From assembly GCA_030704615.1 (NCBI GenBank), contig CM060733.1:20212001-20276000 (forward strand): a stretch of 64,000 bases of DNA, read 5' to 3'. The translations under genes were made by a program, and so were the position numbers. The stretch is from Takakia lepidozioides (taxonomy: Eukaryota; Streptophyta; Takakiopsida; Takakiales; Takakiaceae). Numbering within the stretch: position 1 is the stretch's first letter; the number at the start of each line of letters is the position of its first letter. The notes below the pieces were generated by a model. That model was given only the letters and a program-made list of their open reading frames with translations, was not told the origin of the DNA and searched no databases. Below, piece after piece: positions 11,932-22,024 of the stretch.

Positions 11932-12606
11932 AGTTTGATTATTTAGGTTTTTTTTGCCAGCAAGGAGTCTTATCGAAGGTAGTCCTTTTATCTCTCCATA
12001 TTTGTTAAACTCTCTGCATACAAACCGCTATATTTATCAGGGATCACTGTGAAGGTAGGCTTGAAGGGAACTTGATATAATGGAATTGGATGTGGTAGAA
12101 CTGAAAGCATAACTTGAAGGGAATTGATATAATGCTTTAGGTCCTGTCCGTCACAAGGACTGTACTGAGTAGTAGTGGTGGATTGTCTAGGAGTTGTTAA
12201 GAGGGCTCTGATGAGGAGTTCCCAAGTACTCAGGGATTTTCATTGATCCCTCTCCCTCTTTTTCTCCTTGTTCGACACCCATAAAATGTAGGGTTCAAGT
12301 GATCAACCTTATTGGCATTAGATCCTTCTGCATATGGCTGCTGCCGACACTGCTAGTGACAACTGGTTTGGATACATAATCTTTTCTAGGTAATTCTGTC
12401 TAAATATTCCGTATTTGTAAAGGGTAGCACAGGGGTCCTACTTCAGTGAGAGCTTGATTTGGTTTAGTTCAATGCCCTACAGTTCTTGACAGATCATATT
12501 GCATGTTGTGATGCAGTATTCACGACTGAATGCCATTAACAAGGAGAAAGAGAAACAAATGTTTGGCAACAAGAGTGATAAATCTGATGACCATGGGCAC
12601 CAGTGA
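11447..12606 (+). CDS. NADH dehydrogenase (complex I) 15 kDa / NDUFS5-like subunit, two exons
   Basis: Accessory subunit of mitochondrial complex I, on the intermembrane-space side. Exon 1 is 11447-11596 and exon 2 is 12517-12606, giving 79 residues. The protein begins MASGFGIHGKKGRCYDVW and has the family's twin CX9C motifs: Cys-14 with nine residues to the next Cys (YDVWMDFSD), then a Cys followed by AALRDDYFE and Cys. These form the disulfides of the CHCH fold. Exon 2 supplies YSRLNAINKEKEKQ and a His-rich end, matching the C-terminus of plant homologues, which are about this long. The homology-based junction KE/YSR needs an intron starting GC at 11597 and ending AG at 12515-12516, a non-canonical GC-AG intron. 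The intron holds a CT microsatellite. Identity is secure; the exact donor is not. Confidence 0.85.
11897..11929. repeat. (CT)n microsatellite in the NDUFS5 intron
   Basis: Uninterrupted TC/CT dinucleotide run in the intron between 11597 and 12516. Confidence 0.9.
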
Positions 12607-14432
12607 GGCTGTTTTGTGGCTGTCGGACAAATTTTCTGCGAGCTATATGCTGCTACATCCTTCCATGCCGATTTATCTGTTCTTTGTAACTTCAACAATT
12701 TAAACGGTGGACCATGAGGAGCATAACTGTGTACCAGGGCAGGGTGTAAGTTGCCTTGGCATTCGCAACATAGATATTGAAGAGATGTTGATGCAAGGTT
12801 TTGGAAGTTCTAGACTAGTTAGTTCAATTTCGGGAAAGTGAGATTTGATTCCTGTAATGTGGATAGTGATGCCATTGATCTCTTCACTTACATGCCCCTT
12901 TCTGAATTCTTTGAATGTATGATGGGGAAATATGTTGGTATCATGTCATCGGTGGTCCCATTGGTTCCGTCTCTAAGGGCAGCAGCAGGACAGTTTGAGA
13001 TGGAAGCTACTTATGAGCATCTCATTATGAGGGTTGCTGGTTTGCAGAATTGCACACATATTCTCTCCCTCTGTTCCATTCTGTCTTCAATGAAACAAGG
13101 CTTAAACTTCCCTGAACTTGTTTTCAGTTTGTGACATGTGTGAGGATTACTTCATTGTAATTAAAAGTATATGGCGAAGTTTCAACATTCTCCATAATAG
13201 CCTACTCATACATTCCTAATGATCCTAAGCCTCGCTGCTTTTAGGTTTGATTGGGCCGTTCTTCGAGCCCAGCTGTCATGCGAAACCTATGAGTTCAAAC
13301 ACCCGTCAAAAACTTCGAGTGACCAACATCAAAGACTGCGTGTTCATAGTTGGGGGCGTATACTGACTCCTGAGCTCACATCTACTTCTCCATGGGACAG
13401 GTCAGCAGGTTTGATCGAACCCGAACCCACATTCAAGGCCATATCAGTAGAGTTACGGATCTCAAGGCCTCTCCTTCTCTTGTATAAGCTAGTTTGGGTA
13501 TATGCAAGTGCCGTAACCTGCACAATAGCAAGAGCAGCGAGTTATAACAGGGTTGGATTAAAGGGACAACAACATCGCACAAAGTCTGCAGAGGTGATAT
13601 AAATTAAGTTATAAGTTGGCTCACATGCCATAGAATACCTTAGAGGCCACTCTATTTCGACCAGCCATTCGAATAATCGCCAGATTTCGACCTCAAAAAA
13701 TAAAATCGAATATTCTGTCGCAAATCCACTGTTTTTTCATGGATGAAATCGCCAAATTTCTCCAAATAAAAAATAAATTATGGATGAATTCGCCAGATAT
13801 GGATGATATATATGGATGATGGCACATAGGTGGATGAACAGAATAAATGGCTATTTCCTGCAAAACTCTGTAGCCACTTGCCAAATTTCTTAAAAAAAAC
13901 ACTAATTTCTACAGACCCCTCCCGGAATCATTAAATACATGCAGATCGCCAGGTTCGGCAAGCTTACTGACAATATTAATTTTTTCATTCAGGCTTCATC
14001 CGACTTTCCAGGAATTGGGCACTCGTAGGTGCTTCTCATTAAATTAGGTGGGCCATGTCAAGATTCATATACAGTTGACATTCTCTATCGCACATTCTCT
14101 TAGCCATAATTGTATGGCAACACATTCTCTTAGCCATAATTGTATGGCAAGCCATACTCATGGTTAGTGATAAAAATGTTTAATAAGTCTCAAACTTTAT
14201 ATATATTTTTTTCTTTCAAACTTACGTTTTCACTGTCATATTGTAGCCTTGTGTTTTCAAACTTCATCTTTTTAACGAAGATTATTCGCATATTTCGTCT
14301 ATTCCCATGGCAAAATTTTAAAATATTCGTTTTCTCTTAAAGTGAATTAATTAATGTCAAAATAGAGCGACCTCTAGGGTAGTTTGAAAGCACGTTTCTA
14401 TGTTTAGAACCATTCATTGGGACTCTCCAAGA
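12607..14432. other. Intergenic region between NDUFS5 and the convergent glucanase gene
   Basis: No gene recognised. It contains AT-rich sequence with repeated TGGATGA words near 13740-13840 and an exact 30-base tandem duplication around 14090-14150 (CACATTCTCTTAGCCATAAT and following bases twice). The unseen last exon of the minus-strand glucanase would be expected here. Confidence 0.5.
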
Positions 14433-16236
14433 TTATGGTTCTCTCAAAGACATAGAAATGCAAGAGAGAACTTGAGAGCAAGCAAACAAAGACACGTAGA
14501 GACAGCGAGAGAAATAGAACACGAACTCACTTGGATCTTGCTGTGTGAGGGTTGCAGTACCACCAAAGTTGCAACTTGCACCAATTGTCTTGTGTAATTG
14601 CCAGTAACTGTTGAAAGCATATGAGGCATGACTGGCAACCGTGTTGGGCTGGTAGCAGGATTGCCCAGACTGAATGGGAACACAGTTTGCCGCCCCGGCA
14701 CCGCAAGCATAGTTGAGAGCTACCAGTATAGAGTCGTTGTCTGCAGCCGCATTGGCCACACACCAGGTGCCATTTACAACCGACACCGTCGTAGCGGGGC
14801 TGGTTGGGCCAGCTGCAGTGGAACCAGTTTGATTACCTGAAAGAGTTGCTGGCGGAGGCGCAGTGCCCACCACAACTGGTGTGTTAGCCGACGGACTATA
14901 TTGGCCATCAGCCAGCTTCCCTGTCATATCAATAGGATACACCTGCGATCCATTGGGATACAGAATTCCCCAGTTGCGTTCTGTTGTGGCCCCTGTCTTT
15001 AGATCCTCATTGAAAAGAGCAAAAATGAAAGTGGGAATGAAAACCCCAGGCTTGAGGGGCGTGCCCATTGTGGTCATGGTAGACAAGATTTTGCGAACAA
15101 GCCTGCGATTGAAGTTTGCAGCATTATCAATGTTGGCTCCAACTTCATTAGCATCACCCAGTGTGGGCCAGCCCGTTTCACTGATTGCAAGCCTCACGTT
15201 GCCATACCCGAGCTTGGCCATGGCTGCAGAGACAGCATCTAATTGCGCATCCAGTAGATTGGTGTACTGGAGATTTCCATCGACGACCGTGGCAGTCGAG
15301 CTCCCAAAGAGAGCATAACTCAGCGATATTTGTGAGGAGCTGCTGGACCAGGCAAAGTATGGGTAAGCATTGACGAACAAGTATGAGTGTGTTCCATTGA
15401 GGTATTGTAGGAGAGGCTGTAGGACTGAATCTGCAATATCCGCACGAAAAATTCCAGCTGAAGGAGGGTAAGAGGTGGACAGGACATCCAGAGCCACAGC
15501 TGTAGAAACTTTAATTGCCGCTGACAAGTTACGATTTTGTAAGCCCTGGTGAATGTTTTCGATAGCGGGCACCAGCTGGGTCCAAGTGGACTGAAGGCTA
15601 GTGTCTGAAAAGATCTCATTACCGACTATTATAGATACGATATTCGTGGCCGGGTAATACGTAGCAACATTCTGCTCGACCCATTGATCACCTGCCGCAG
15701 CGCTTGCAGCGATCTGTGCGATGCCATCGTTTGCCAAGCCAACGACAACCTCCAATCCACTATTTGCAAGAGCAGTTAGAACACTTGCATCTGTATCGAA
15801 GATTTTAACTCTTCCTATACTCAAGTTTTTAATCAATTCGACAGCTTGAGCTGGCGCTGGGAGATTGTCAGCAACGCGTCCAAAGTTGATACCTATTGTG
15901 TTTGCCTCTGCAGCATAAGTACCTGAGAATACACACACATAAAGTTTAGCATTTCTAAGTGTACGATAAACTGTGTGGACGCGCTGTACCAAGCTTGAAT
16001 GTGTCTTCTCTCACCCCGCCCAGACCCCCCTTTCGCCTTCTATGTGTACTCACCCCTCTCCAGATCTCTGTGACTCAACCACTTCTCAAGGTTTGCCACT
16101 ATAAACAGCCTGATGAACAGATGAGAAGAAGAGACACTCTCAATAGGAGGGCATCGGATTCTCGACAGCAAGGGTAATAATAACCAAATTCCTGTTTTGC
16201 AAACTCGCATCACTACCCAAGTTGCCTAGTCCAGAG

Positions 16237-16284
<48 letters not shown>

Positions 16285-16482
16285 AACACACACACACAAA
16301 CTTTGATCTATCGCAGAGCTCTCGTGAAACAAAATGAGGTGGAAGATTGTTCAACAATCCAACCCCTCAACTGTATATTTCCCCCGAAGATTGTCACTCG
16401 CAGTGCAAGGGTGGTGGAATGGATGATAGGGCTTCTATGTTGATCTCTGCATCAGATGAGTCCTCCTGAAGCCTCTTTTCAC

Positions 16483-16517
<35 letters not shown>

Positions 16518-16790
16518 GCACCATTTCATTTCATTTCTCTCTCAAGGGATTACTACCCTATGTGGATGGAAACAGAGGATGAAACCAAAATCCAACACGT
16601 GGGATGATTTATAAATTCAAAAGACCTGTTTCAGGAACACTGTACCAGGATCAGATTGAGAGTTGATTTGGCAAACCGAGGGCGCGACCCACATACTGAG
16701 AACTATGAAAAGCCCCAGGATTCTCAATCTCGAGCCGCATTCTAGCCCTTGCCTTCTATCCCCTGCTTGTCGTTGTCTTTGTCCCTCCAT
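14433..16790 (-). CDS. Glucan endo-1,3-beta-glucosidase, GH17 with C-terminal X8 (CBM43) domain
   Basis: Secreted or membrane-anchored wall enzyme that cleaves beta-1,3-glucan (callose). Exon 1 (16790-16646) encodes a signal peptide, with LFIVLSMWVAPSVC as hydrophobic core. The donor at 16645 joins in phase 1 to exon 2 (15922-14531), which encodes GINFGRVADNLP, the acid/base motif IIVGNE, the nucleophile motif ISETGWPT, and then a Pro/Thr linker. The X8 domain follows (NGTWCVANA, LNYACG, CYQPNTVASHASYAFN, CNFGGTA). A consensus donor (A/GTGAGT) at 14530 follows QQDP, where this family has a last intron. Without splicing there the frame would run to a stop at 14433. An upstream in-frame ATG at 16829 is possible, but a TATATA box at 16851-16858 puts transcription start close to it, so 16790 is preferred. 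The last exon was not found. Confidence 0.9.
16240..16299. repeat. Compound (GT)n(GA)n(CA)n microsatellite
   Basis: GT run, then GA run, then ACACAC, in the first intron (15923-16645) of the glucanase gene. A separate (CT)n run lies at about 16489-16516 in the same intron. Confidence 0.9.
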
Positions 16791-16850
16791 AGCTCGTAGT
16801 CGATGACGACCAAGGCGATGCAAACACATAGAATCAACTCAGAAGCTCTC

Positions 16851-16858
16851 TATATATC
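16851..16858 (-). promoter_or_regulatory. Likely TATA box of the glucanase gene
   Basis: On the minus strand this reads GGATATATAGAG, about 60 bases upstream of the preferred ATG at 16790 and only about 22 bases upstream of the alternative ATG at 16829. Confidence 0.45.
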
Positions 16859-16859
16859 C

Positions 16860-18055
16860 TGATGTTATCCACCGTGGGTCTGGGTGATGGGCGAAAACTG
16901 TCTGAGGTCCATGCAGCTTCCGAAGGGAGCAATCAAACAATGTTCACCTTCGGCTGTTATGGAGAGATGCTGACATTTACACAATCACCCACACAGCTCC
17001 GAGAGCCACCGTATAATGGAGGTTTTCCCTTATATATGCGTTGGCTTGGCCGGTGCGAAGAGTCGGAGATTGTACCTGTGATGCCCCAAGCGGTGGGAAG
17101 TGGGTGGATACGGGCAAGCAGGGGATAGTGGGCTACATCTCATGCACATGGGTTGATCGGGTAGCCGCTTGAAGACAGAGAGACGACTAATTAAAGACAC
17201 GAATTTTAGTGCAGCCTCTGTTAAAACAAGCTGATTCTCTCGCTAATCAGTAGAATCCAACTGTCATCAAGTTCAAGAAAGTCACAGCGAAGTGAACCAC
17301 CTCTCGAATATAAGTGAAATTTGAAATTGATCATCGTGCAAGTGAACAGCAAATGTTATTACACGTCTGCCAAAAGCAACCAATACTACACCAAGAACTG
17401 CTTTCGCCAAGAATTCTATAAGCGCGTAAAAAGTGAAGCAGTCACTACTATACCATCTACTATAGATTAGTACGCTGCGACACAACCGCAGATCGTGTGC
17501 GAACTGGTGTGAACGCCCCCCTCCGCAACAAGGCGGTGTGGCCCGCGTTGTCGCCACCATCTCAGACAGTCGCCGGCAACTTGCGCGTGCAATATCACGG
17601 CGCCCGGGGCCCGCCTGCTTATGACCCGGTCCACTTGCTGCTGTGAGAATCGAGGTGCTTGTGTTTATCTCGCATTTAAAATTTGTATTTTATGTGGACG
17701 TACTAAAAAGATCAGCCCTAGTTTTTCCTATGTATTTATCGGGACGTAACAACCGCGGCGGTGAGCCACTCCTATGGGTCTGGGGTTCAAACCATGGACT
17801 GGTATAAAATACTGGTATAAAGTACTGGTATATGCATTGGTATTAGATAGCAGACCAGTCTAGAATCATTAGGATGCCAGCTAGTGCCAAGTTTCTCAGC
17901 AATAGTGACGGCCACGTCGACAAGTTCTGGCTAAACCCTAATATATTTTAGCCAAAAGGTCACTTTTTTTAGCCAAATAACTATATTGTTAATAGTGGAA
18001 TTGTTGAAGGGGAAAAAGAGTTAAATCCCAAGGGTGCCATACGGCCTCAAGAGTC
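16860..18055. other. Upstream region of the glucanase gene; no other gene recognised
   Basis: Open frames here are short and unlike known proteins. A GC-rich patch lies near 17510-17640 (GGCGCCCGGGGCCCGCC). From about 17790 the sequence is AT-rich with repeated ACTGGTATA words. Confidence 0.5.
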
Positions 18056-18059
18056 AACC

Positions 18060-18890
18060 GTGACCAAGAAAAAAAATCCTTATATATTTTTTACATTTAT
18101 TCTAATGATCCCTTAGAGCTCATTGTGAGGATCTCTTAGATTGGGAAAATGAAAAAAGATAAATTGCTATTTACGTTCGTTCTAAGTATCCCTTAAGCCG
18201 TTCTAAGCCGCTTTAAGGATTTGGAAAACAAAACGGTCAACCATGACCAAGAAGATAAACCTTAACATATTTTTTACATTTATTTTAATGATCCCTTATC
18301 CTTAGAGCCAATGCAAGGATTTGTTAGATTGGGAAAATAGAACAAGCTAAATTGCTATTTACGTTCGGTCTAAGGATCCCTTAGAGCCGCTCTAAGCCAC
18401 TCTAAGGATTTCATACAGCAGGAAAAGAAAAAAAGCTAAATTTCTATTTATATTCGCTCTAAGAATCCTTTAGAGCCGCTCTAGGATTTTTTAGAGCGAA
18501 AAAACAGAAAAAAACTAAATTGCTATTTACATTCGATCTAAGAATTACTTAGAGTAAGAAAATAAAAATAGATAAATTGCTATTTACATTCGCTCTAAGG
18601 ATTTCTTAGAGCGGGGAAACAGAAAAAGCTAAATTGCTATTTGTATTTGCTCTAAGGATCCTTTAGAGCCGCTTATGGATTTATTAGAGCGGAAAAACAA
18701 AAAATAATTAAATGGCTATTCACATTTGATCTAAGCATTACTTAGAGCAAGAAAACAGAATAAACTATATTGCTATTTGCATTCGCTCTAAGGATCCCTT
18801 AGAGCCGCTCGAAGCGGCTCTAAGGATTATTTTAGAGTGATTAAAAAAAACAGACATTCACTGTAAGAGTTTCTTAGAATCACTCTAAGG
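18060..18890. repeat. Irregular tandem array of AT-rich units carrying GCTCTAAGGATCC-type palindromes
   Basis: A core close to AAATTGCTATTTACATTCGC recurs near 18164, 18351, 18439, 18517, 18573, 18630, 18709 and 18767. After most cores comes an inverted repeat of the form GCTCTAAGGAT-CCCTTAGAGC, sometimes doubled with CGCTCTAAGC. Spacing runs from about 55 to 190 bases, so units have been lost and gained. No coding potential was seen. Confidence 0.85.
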
Positions 18891-19454
18891 ATTGCATATG
18901 GAGCATGAAGTCCCTTATACTTCGAATGGGTCCCAGCTGGACACATTCTCCTTATGTTTTTTATGTGTTCTATTCATGGCTGATTGTGTATGTATTTCAC
19001 CTATACATAGGTCAAATGATAATATGTGTTTATATTATGTGTGTAATCAGAGGTTCCTGAGTCATGTTCTTTATGTGTTCTACTCAAGCTCACAATGCCA
19101 TTTTTTTCATTGCCAAAAAGGCAGGTTCATTGTCTCTGTTTACTGCTCTCAGGTATCTCCTACACGCCCCATGTGTCTAGGCCTCATGGCAGCCTCCAGG
19201 CTTGTCGGGGTTTAATTTTTTCCCTTCAATAATTATAAAGAAAATTTACAAGGACTCTGTCCCTTGTTGCCTAGAAGGAAAAAAAGAAAAGAAAAAAAAG
19301 GCAGGCGATGAATGAGGACATAATATAATATGAAGATATATATGTAATATGCTGTAATAAATAATACATATATTTTAGTATTTTTATTTTATTTTAATGA
19401 TTTTTATTTTTTGCTTTAAAAAAAAATAGAGACCAGTGTTGTATTGGTATATAG
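18891..19454. other. AT-rich spacer; no gene recognised
   Basis: A 107-codon frame at 18892-19215 shows no family resemblance and looks like chance. The end is homopolymer- and AT-rich. Confidence 0.4.
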
Positions 19455-20284
19455 GTGAAAGACTTGATATGTGCACGGCATATGCACTGCTATTTGCAAT
19501 GCTTGTGCAAGCCTGACAGCCCTGGAGAAGGGCAAGAGGTGCATGGGGATATCATCAAAGCTGGAATTGTGCCAAATGTCAATCTGAACACTGCCTTGGC
19601 AGCTTTGGAAATGGGGAAAGAGGTCCATGGCGTCATCTTTAGAGCTGGAATTGTATCGGATGTCATTCTGAACAATACCCTGGTGAACATGTTTGCAAAA
19701 TGTGGGTGCATCTAGGATGCAAAGGGAGTGTTCGACACTATGGCTGAACGACATGTGGTGTCGTGGAGTGCGATATGATGTGCTTGCAGGGTATGCACAG
19801 CAGGGATGTGGAATGGAGGCTTTGGAGAGTTATGAGCAAATGATGGAGTGTTTCCCCCATCATCTACTCATAGCTCTCCAAAGCCTCTATCCCACGTCCC
19901 TGCTGTGCATACCCTGCAAGCATCGCACTCCATGACACCACATCTCGTTCAACCATAGTGTCAAACGCTCCCTTTGCATCCTAGATGCACCTACATTTTG
20001 CAAACGTGTTCACCAGGGTATTGTTCAGAATGACATCTGATACAATTCCAGCTCTGAAGATGACGACATGGACCTCTTTCCCCTTTTCCAAAGCTGCCAG
20101 GGCAGTGTTCAGATTGACATTTGGCACAATTCCAGCTTTGATGATATCCCCATGCACCTCTTGCCCTTCTCCAGGGCTGTCAGGCTTGCACAAGCATTGC
20201 AAATGCACACAAACACGATGTGCTTCCCCCATCATTTGCTCATAGGTCTCCAAAGCCTCCATCCCACGTCCCTGCCGTGCATAC
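19455..20284. pseudogene. PPR gene fragments in an inverted duplication (left arm plus, right arm minus)
   Basis: Left arm (plus) and right arm (minus) both code PPR-type sequence: QEVHGDIIKAGIVPNVNLN, KEVH..IFRAGIVSDVILNN, TLVN.FAKC, then DAKG.FDTM, W.A and EALE.YEQMM. These are the repeating signatures of plant organellar PPR proteins (PLS class). Both arms carry a stop codon at the same place, after CGCI or CRCI, where a Glu codon is usual (E-D-A-K). The stop therefore arose before the duplication. The right arm has a longer end (GYARQGRGMEALETYEQMM) near 20210-20284. Neither arm can make a PPR protein. See the inverted-repeat entry for the fold. Confidence 0.85.
19492..20204. repeat. Near-perfect inverted repeat, arms of about 350 bp, loop of about 10 bases
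   Basis: Arm 1 is 19492-19846 and arm 2 is 19857-20204. The centre pairs ATGATGG with CCATCAT around a ten-base loop. By eye the arms differ at a small number of substitutions plus one gap of about seven bases near 19775-19790. A transcript through it would fold into a long double-stranded hairpin. Confidence 0.9.
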
Positions 20285-21020
20285 CCTGGACCAAGCTGAC
20301 TCTCCCAAGAACCTAGTAAACATCAGCGAGGACTTAAATGCGCAGCGGCAATAGGGCTTAGTGGGGCTTAGTGCTTGAGGGAAAAAAAAACATCGCATTG
20401 GTCCATGAGAACCACCATGGTACAGCTAAGCGAGCAGAGATTGAAACACGACCTGCTAAGACCAAGCTGACTCTCCCAAGAACCTTGTAAACATCATGAA
20501 GAATACCAAATCATGGTACTAACAGGAGCCAAAAGCCCACATTTGCAGGATGGACAAACTTCTTCACATCCTACATTAAGAAAAAGCCACACCTTGCAAT
20601 TACGATTGTCCCACCATCATGAAGGATCTGTAAAAAACTCATGCGAGCTCTGCTCCGTGCTGCAAATGCACGGCCGAGTCTGATGAGAAGGCAAAACAAG
20701 CTGAAATAGGTCGAAGAAGAAGGTGCCCTAACCACATTGTCGTCGACCTTGTGTCATGACCCATGGAGGATTTGACAGACCATGAACCCAAACGGACCTC
20801 TTGTGTGTGCTGCTTGTGTCTGTAGTTAGGTAATGTCGGATTGTCCATGAGAACCACCACGGTGCAGCTGAGCAAGCAGAGATTGAAACGCGACCTGCTA
20901 AGACCAATCTGCACGAGGACTTAGTGTGCACAGCAACGATAGGGATTAGTGGGGCTTAGTGCATGTGGGGAAAACAAACAACGAGGAGTTTGAACCCGCG
21001 ACACGCAGCGATACCAACTT
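20285..21020. repeat. Dispersed repeat family, three partial copies
   Basis: Shared segments are CCAAGCTGACTCTCCCAAG (20284 and 20462) and CCATGAGAACCACCA..GT.CAGCT (20403 and 20844). A third is GGACTTA....GGG.TTAGTGGGGCTTAGTGC, near 20325 and 20928. Near 20988-21005 the minus strand reads GTCGCGGGTTCAAACTC, like a pol III B box, so a tRNA-derived SINE in minus orientation is possible. Confidence 0.55.
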
Positions 21021-21331
21021 GTTTATGACGATCAGATGTGGGTAACATGTTTCTACCTGGTTTTGATTATAGTTTAGGCATGTAAATAGTAGTGGTGATG
21101 AAGGAAGGGGCGGAAAGGACTGGTAGTGTGGTGATCCGTGCTACTGATCGTGGAAATTAGGGCCTGTCGAGTTGTTGAATTTATGACGGGCTGCTGAGGC
21201 GGTTGTGAAAGATTTTAGCACCATAGAGTAATGTATGATGTCTTTCTGGGTCCGCCAGTATGGCAGTGACAACGGCAGATGAGATCAAGCTGGCAGCAGA
21301 AGCGGGGAAGGGGACGAACCGACAGATACTT

Positions 21332-22024
21332 ACTAGTGTGGTAAGTAGGGTTGGGGTGTTTGCTTGAACAATTCTAGGCTGTTATTGTCAGCTGCTAGCA
21401 GCAAGGCAAGGATGTATGCATGATTTGTGCAGAGGTATGGATAGCTGAAGGGGCAGGGATAGAGCGTGGGTCCAGATTCATCCAAGAGGGCTGGATTTCA
21501 AGCTCCAGATTACCTATGATTCCATATAAAATCAGGCACTGGTAATCAAGGCACCTTCTTCAACACAATTCACCTTGTTTTTCTCTCTAATCAGAAATCG
21601 GTCCTAAATTCTCATGTTGAATTATGCAAGTTAGCTGCTTGCATTGAACCTTTGATAGTTTGGAGTGACTTTGACATGGTACTGCCAATGTGACAAAAGG
21701 AAAGTGTCCAGAAACAGGTAACAGAGACGAGGAGAAGAATACTTTCTGACTCCAGTCAATGGTGGGACAATCGAGGCAAAAAGGTGAATGCCTGCTGGAT
21801 TATAGAGAGTAGCAGATGCCATTGAGCATATGAACTAGTGTGATAAGTTGAGTTGGGTGTTTCCTAGAACAAATCTAGGTTGTCATTGTCAACTGCTAGC
21901 AGCAAAGCAAAGATGTATGCATGATTTGTGTAGAAGCATGGAGAACTGAAGGAGCAGGGATAGAGTGTGGGTCCAGATTCATCCAAGAAGGTTGGATTTC
22001 AAGCTCCAGATTACCTATGATTCC
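21332..22024. repeat. Direct repeat pair of about 190 bp
   Basis: Copies at 21332-21523 and 21834-22024 share CTGCTAGCAGCAA.GCAA.GATG, TGCATGATTTGTG and GGATTTCAAGCTCCAGATTAC. The 310 bases between them are unique. They could be terminal repeats of a small element or an old tandem duplication. Confidence 0.75.

Noticed and set aside
13219-13602. 127-codon plus-strand frame
   Set aside because: Composition is not protein-like and no motif is visible; the region reads better as repeat debris.
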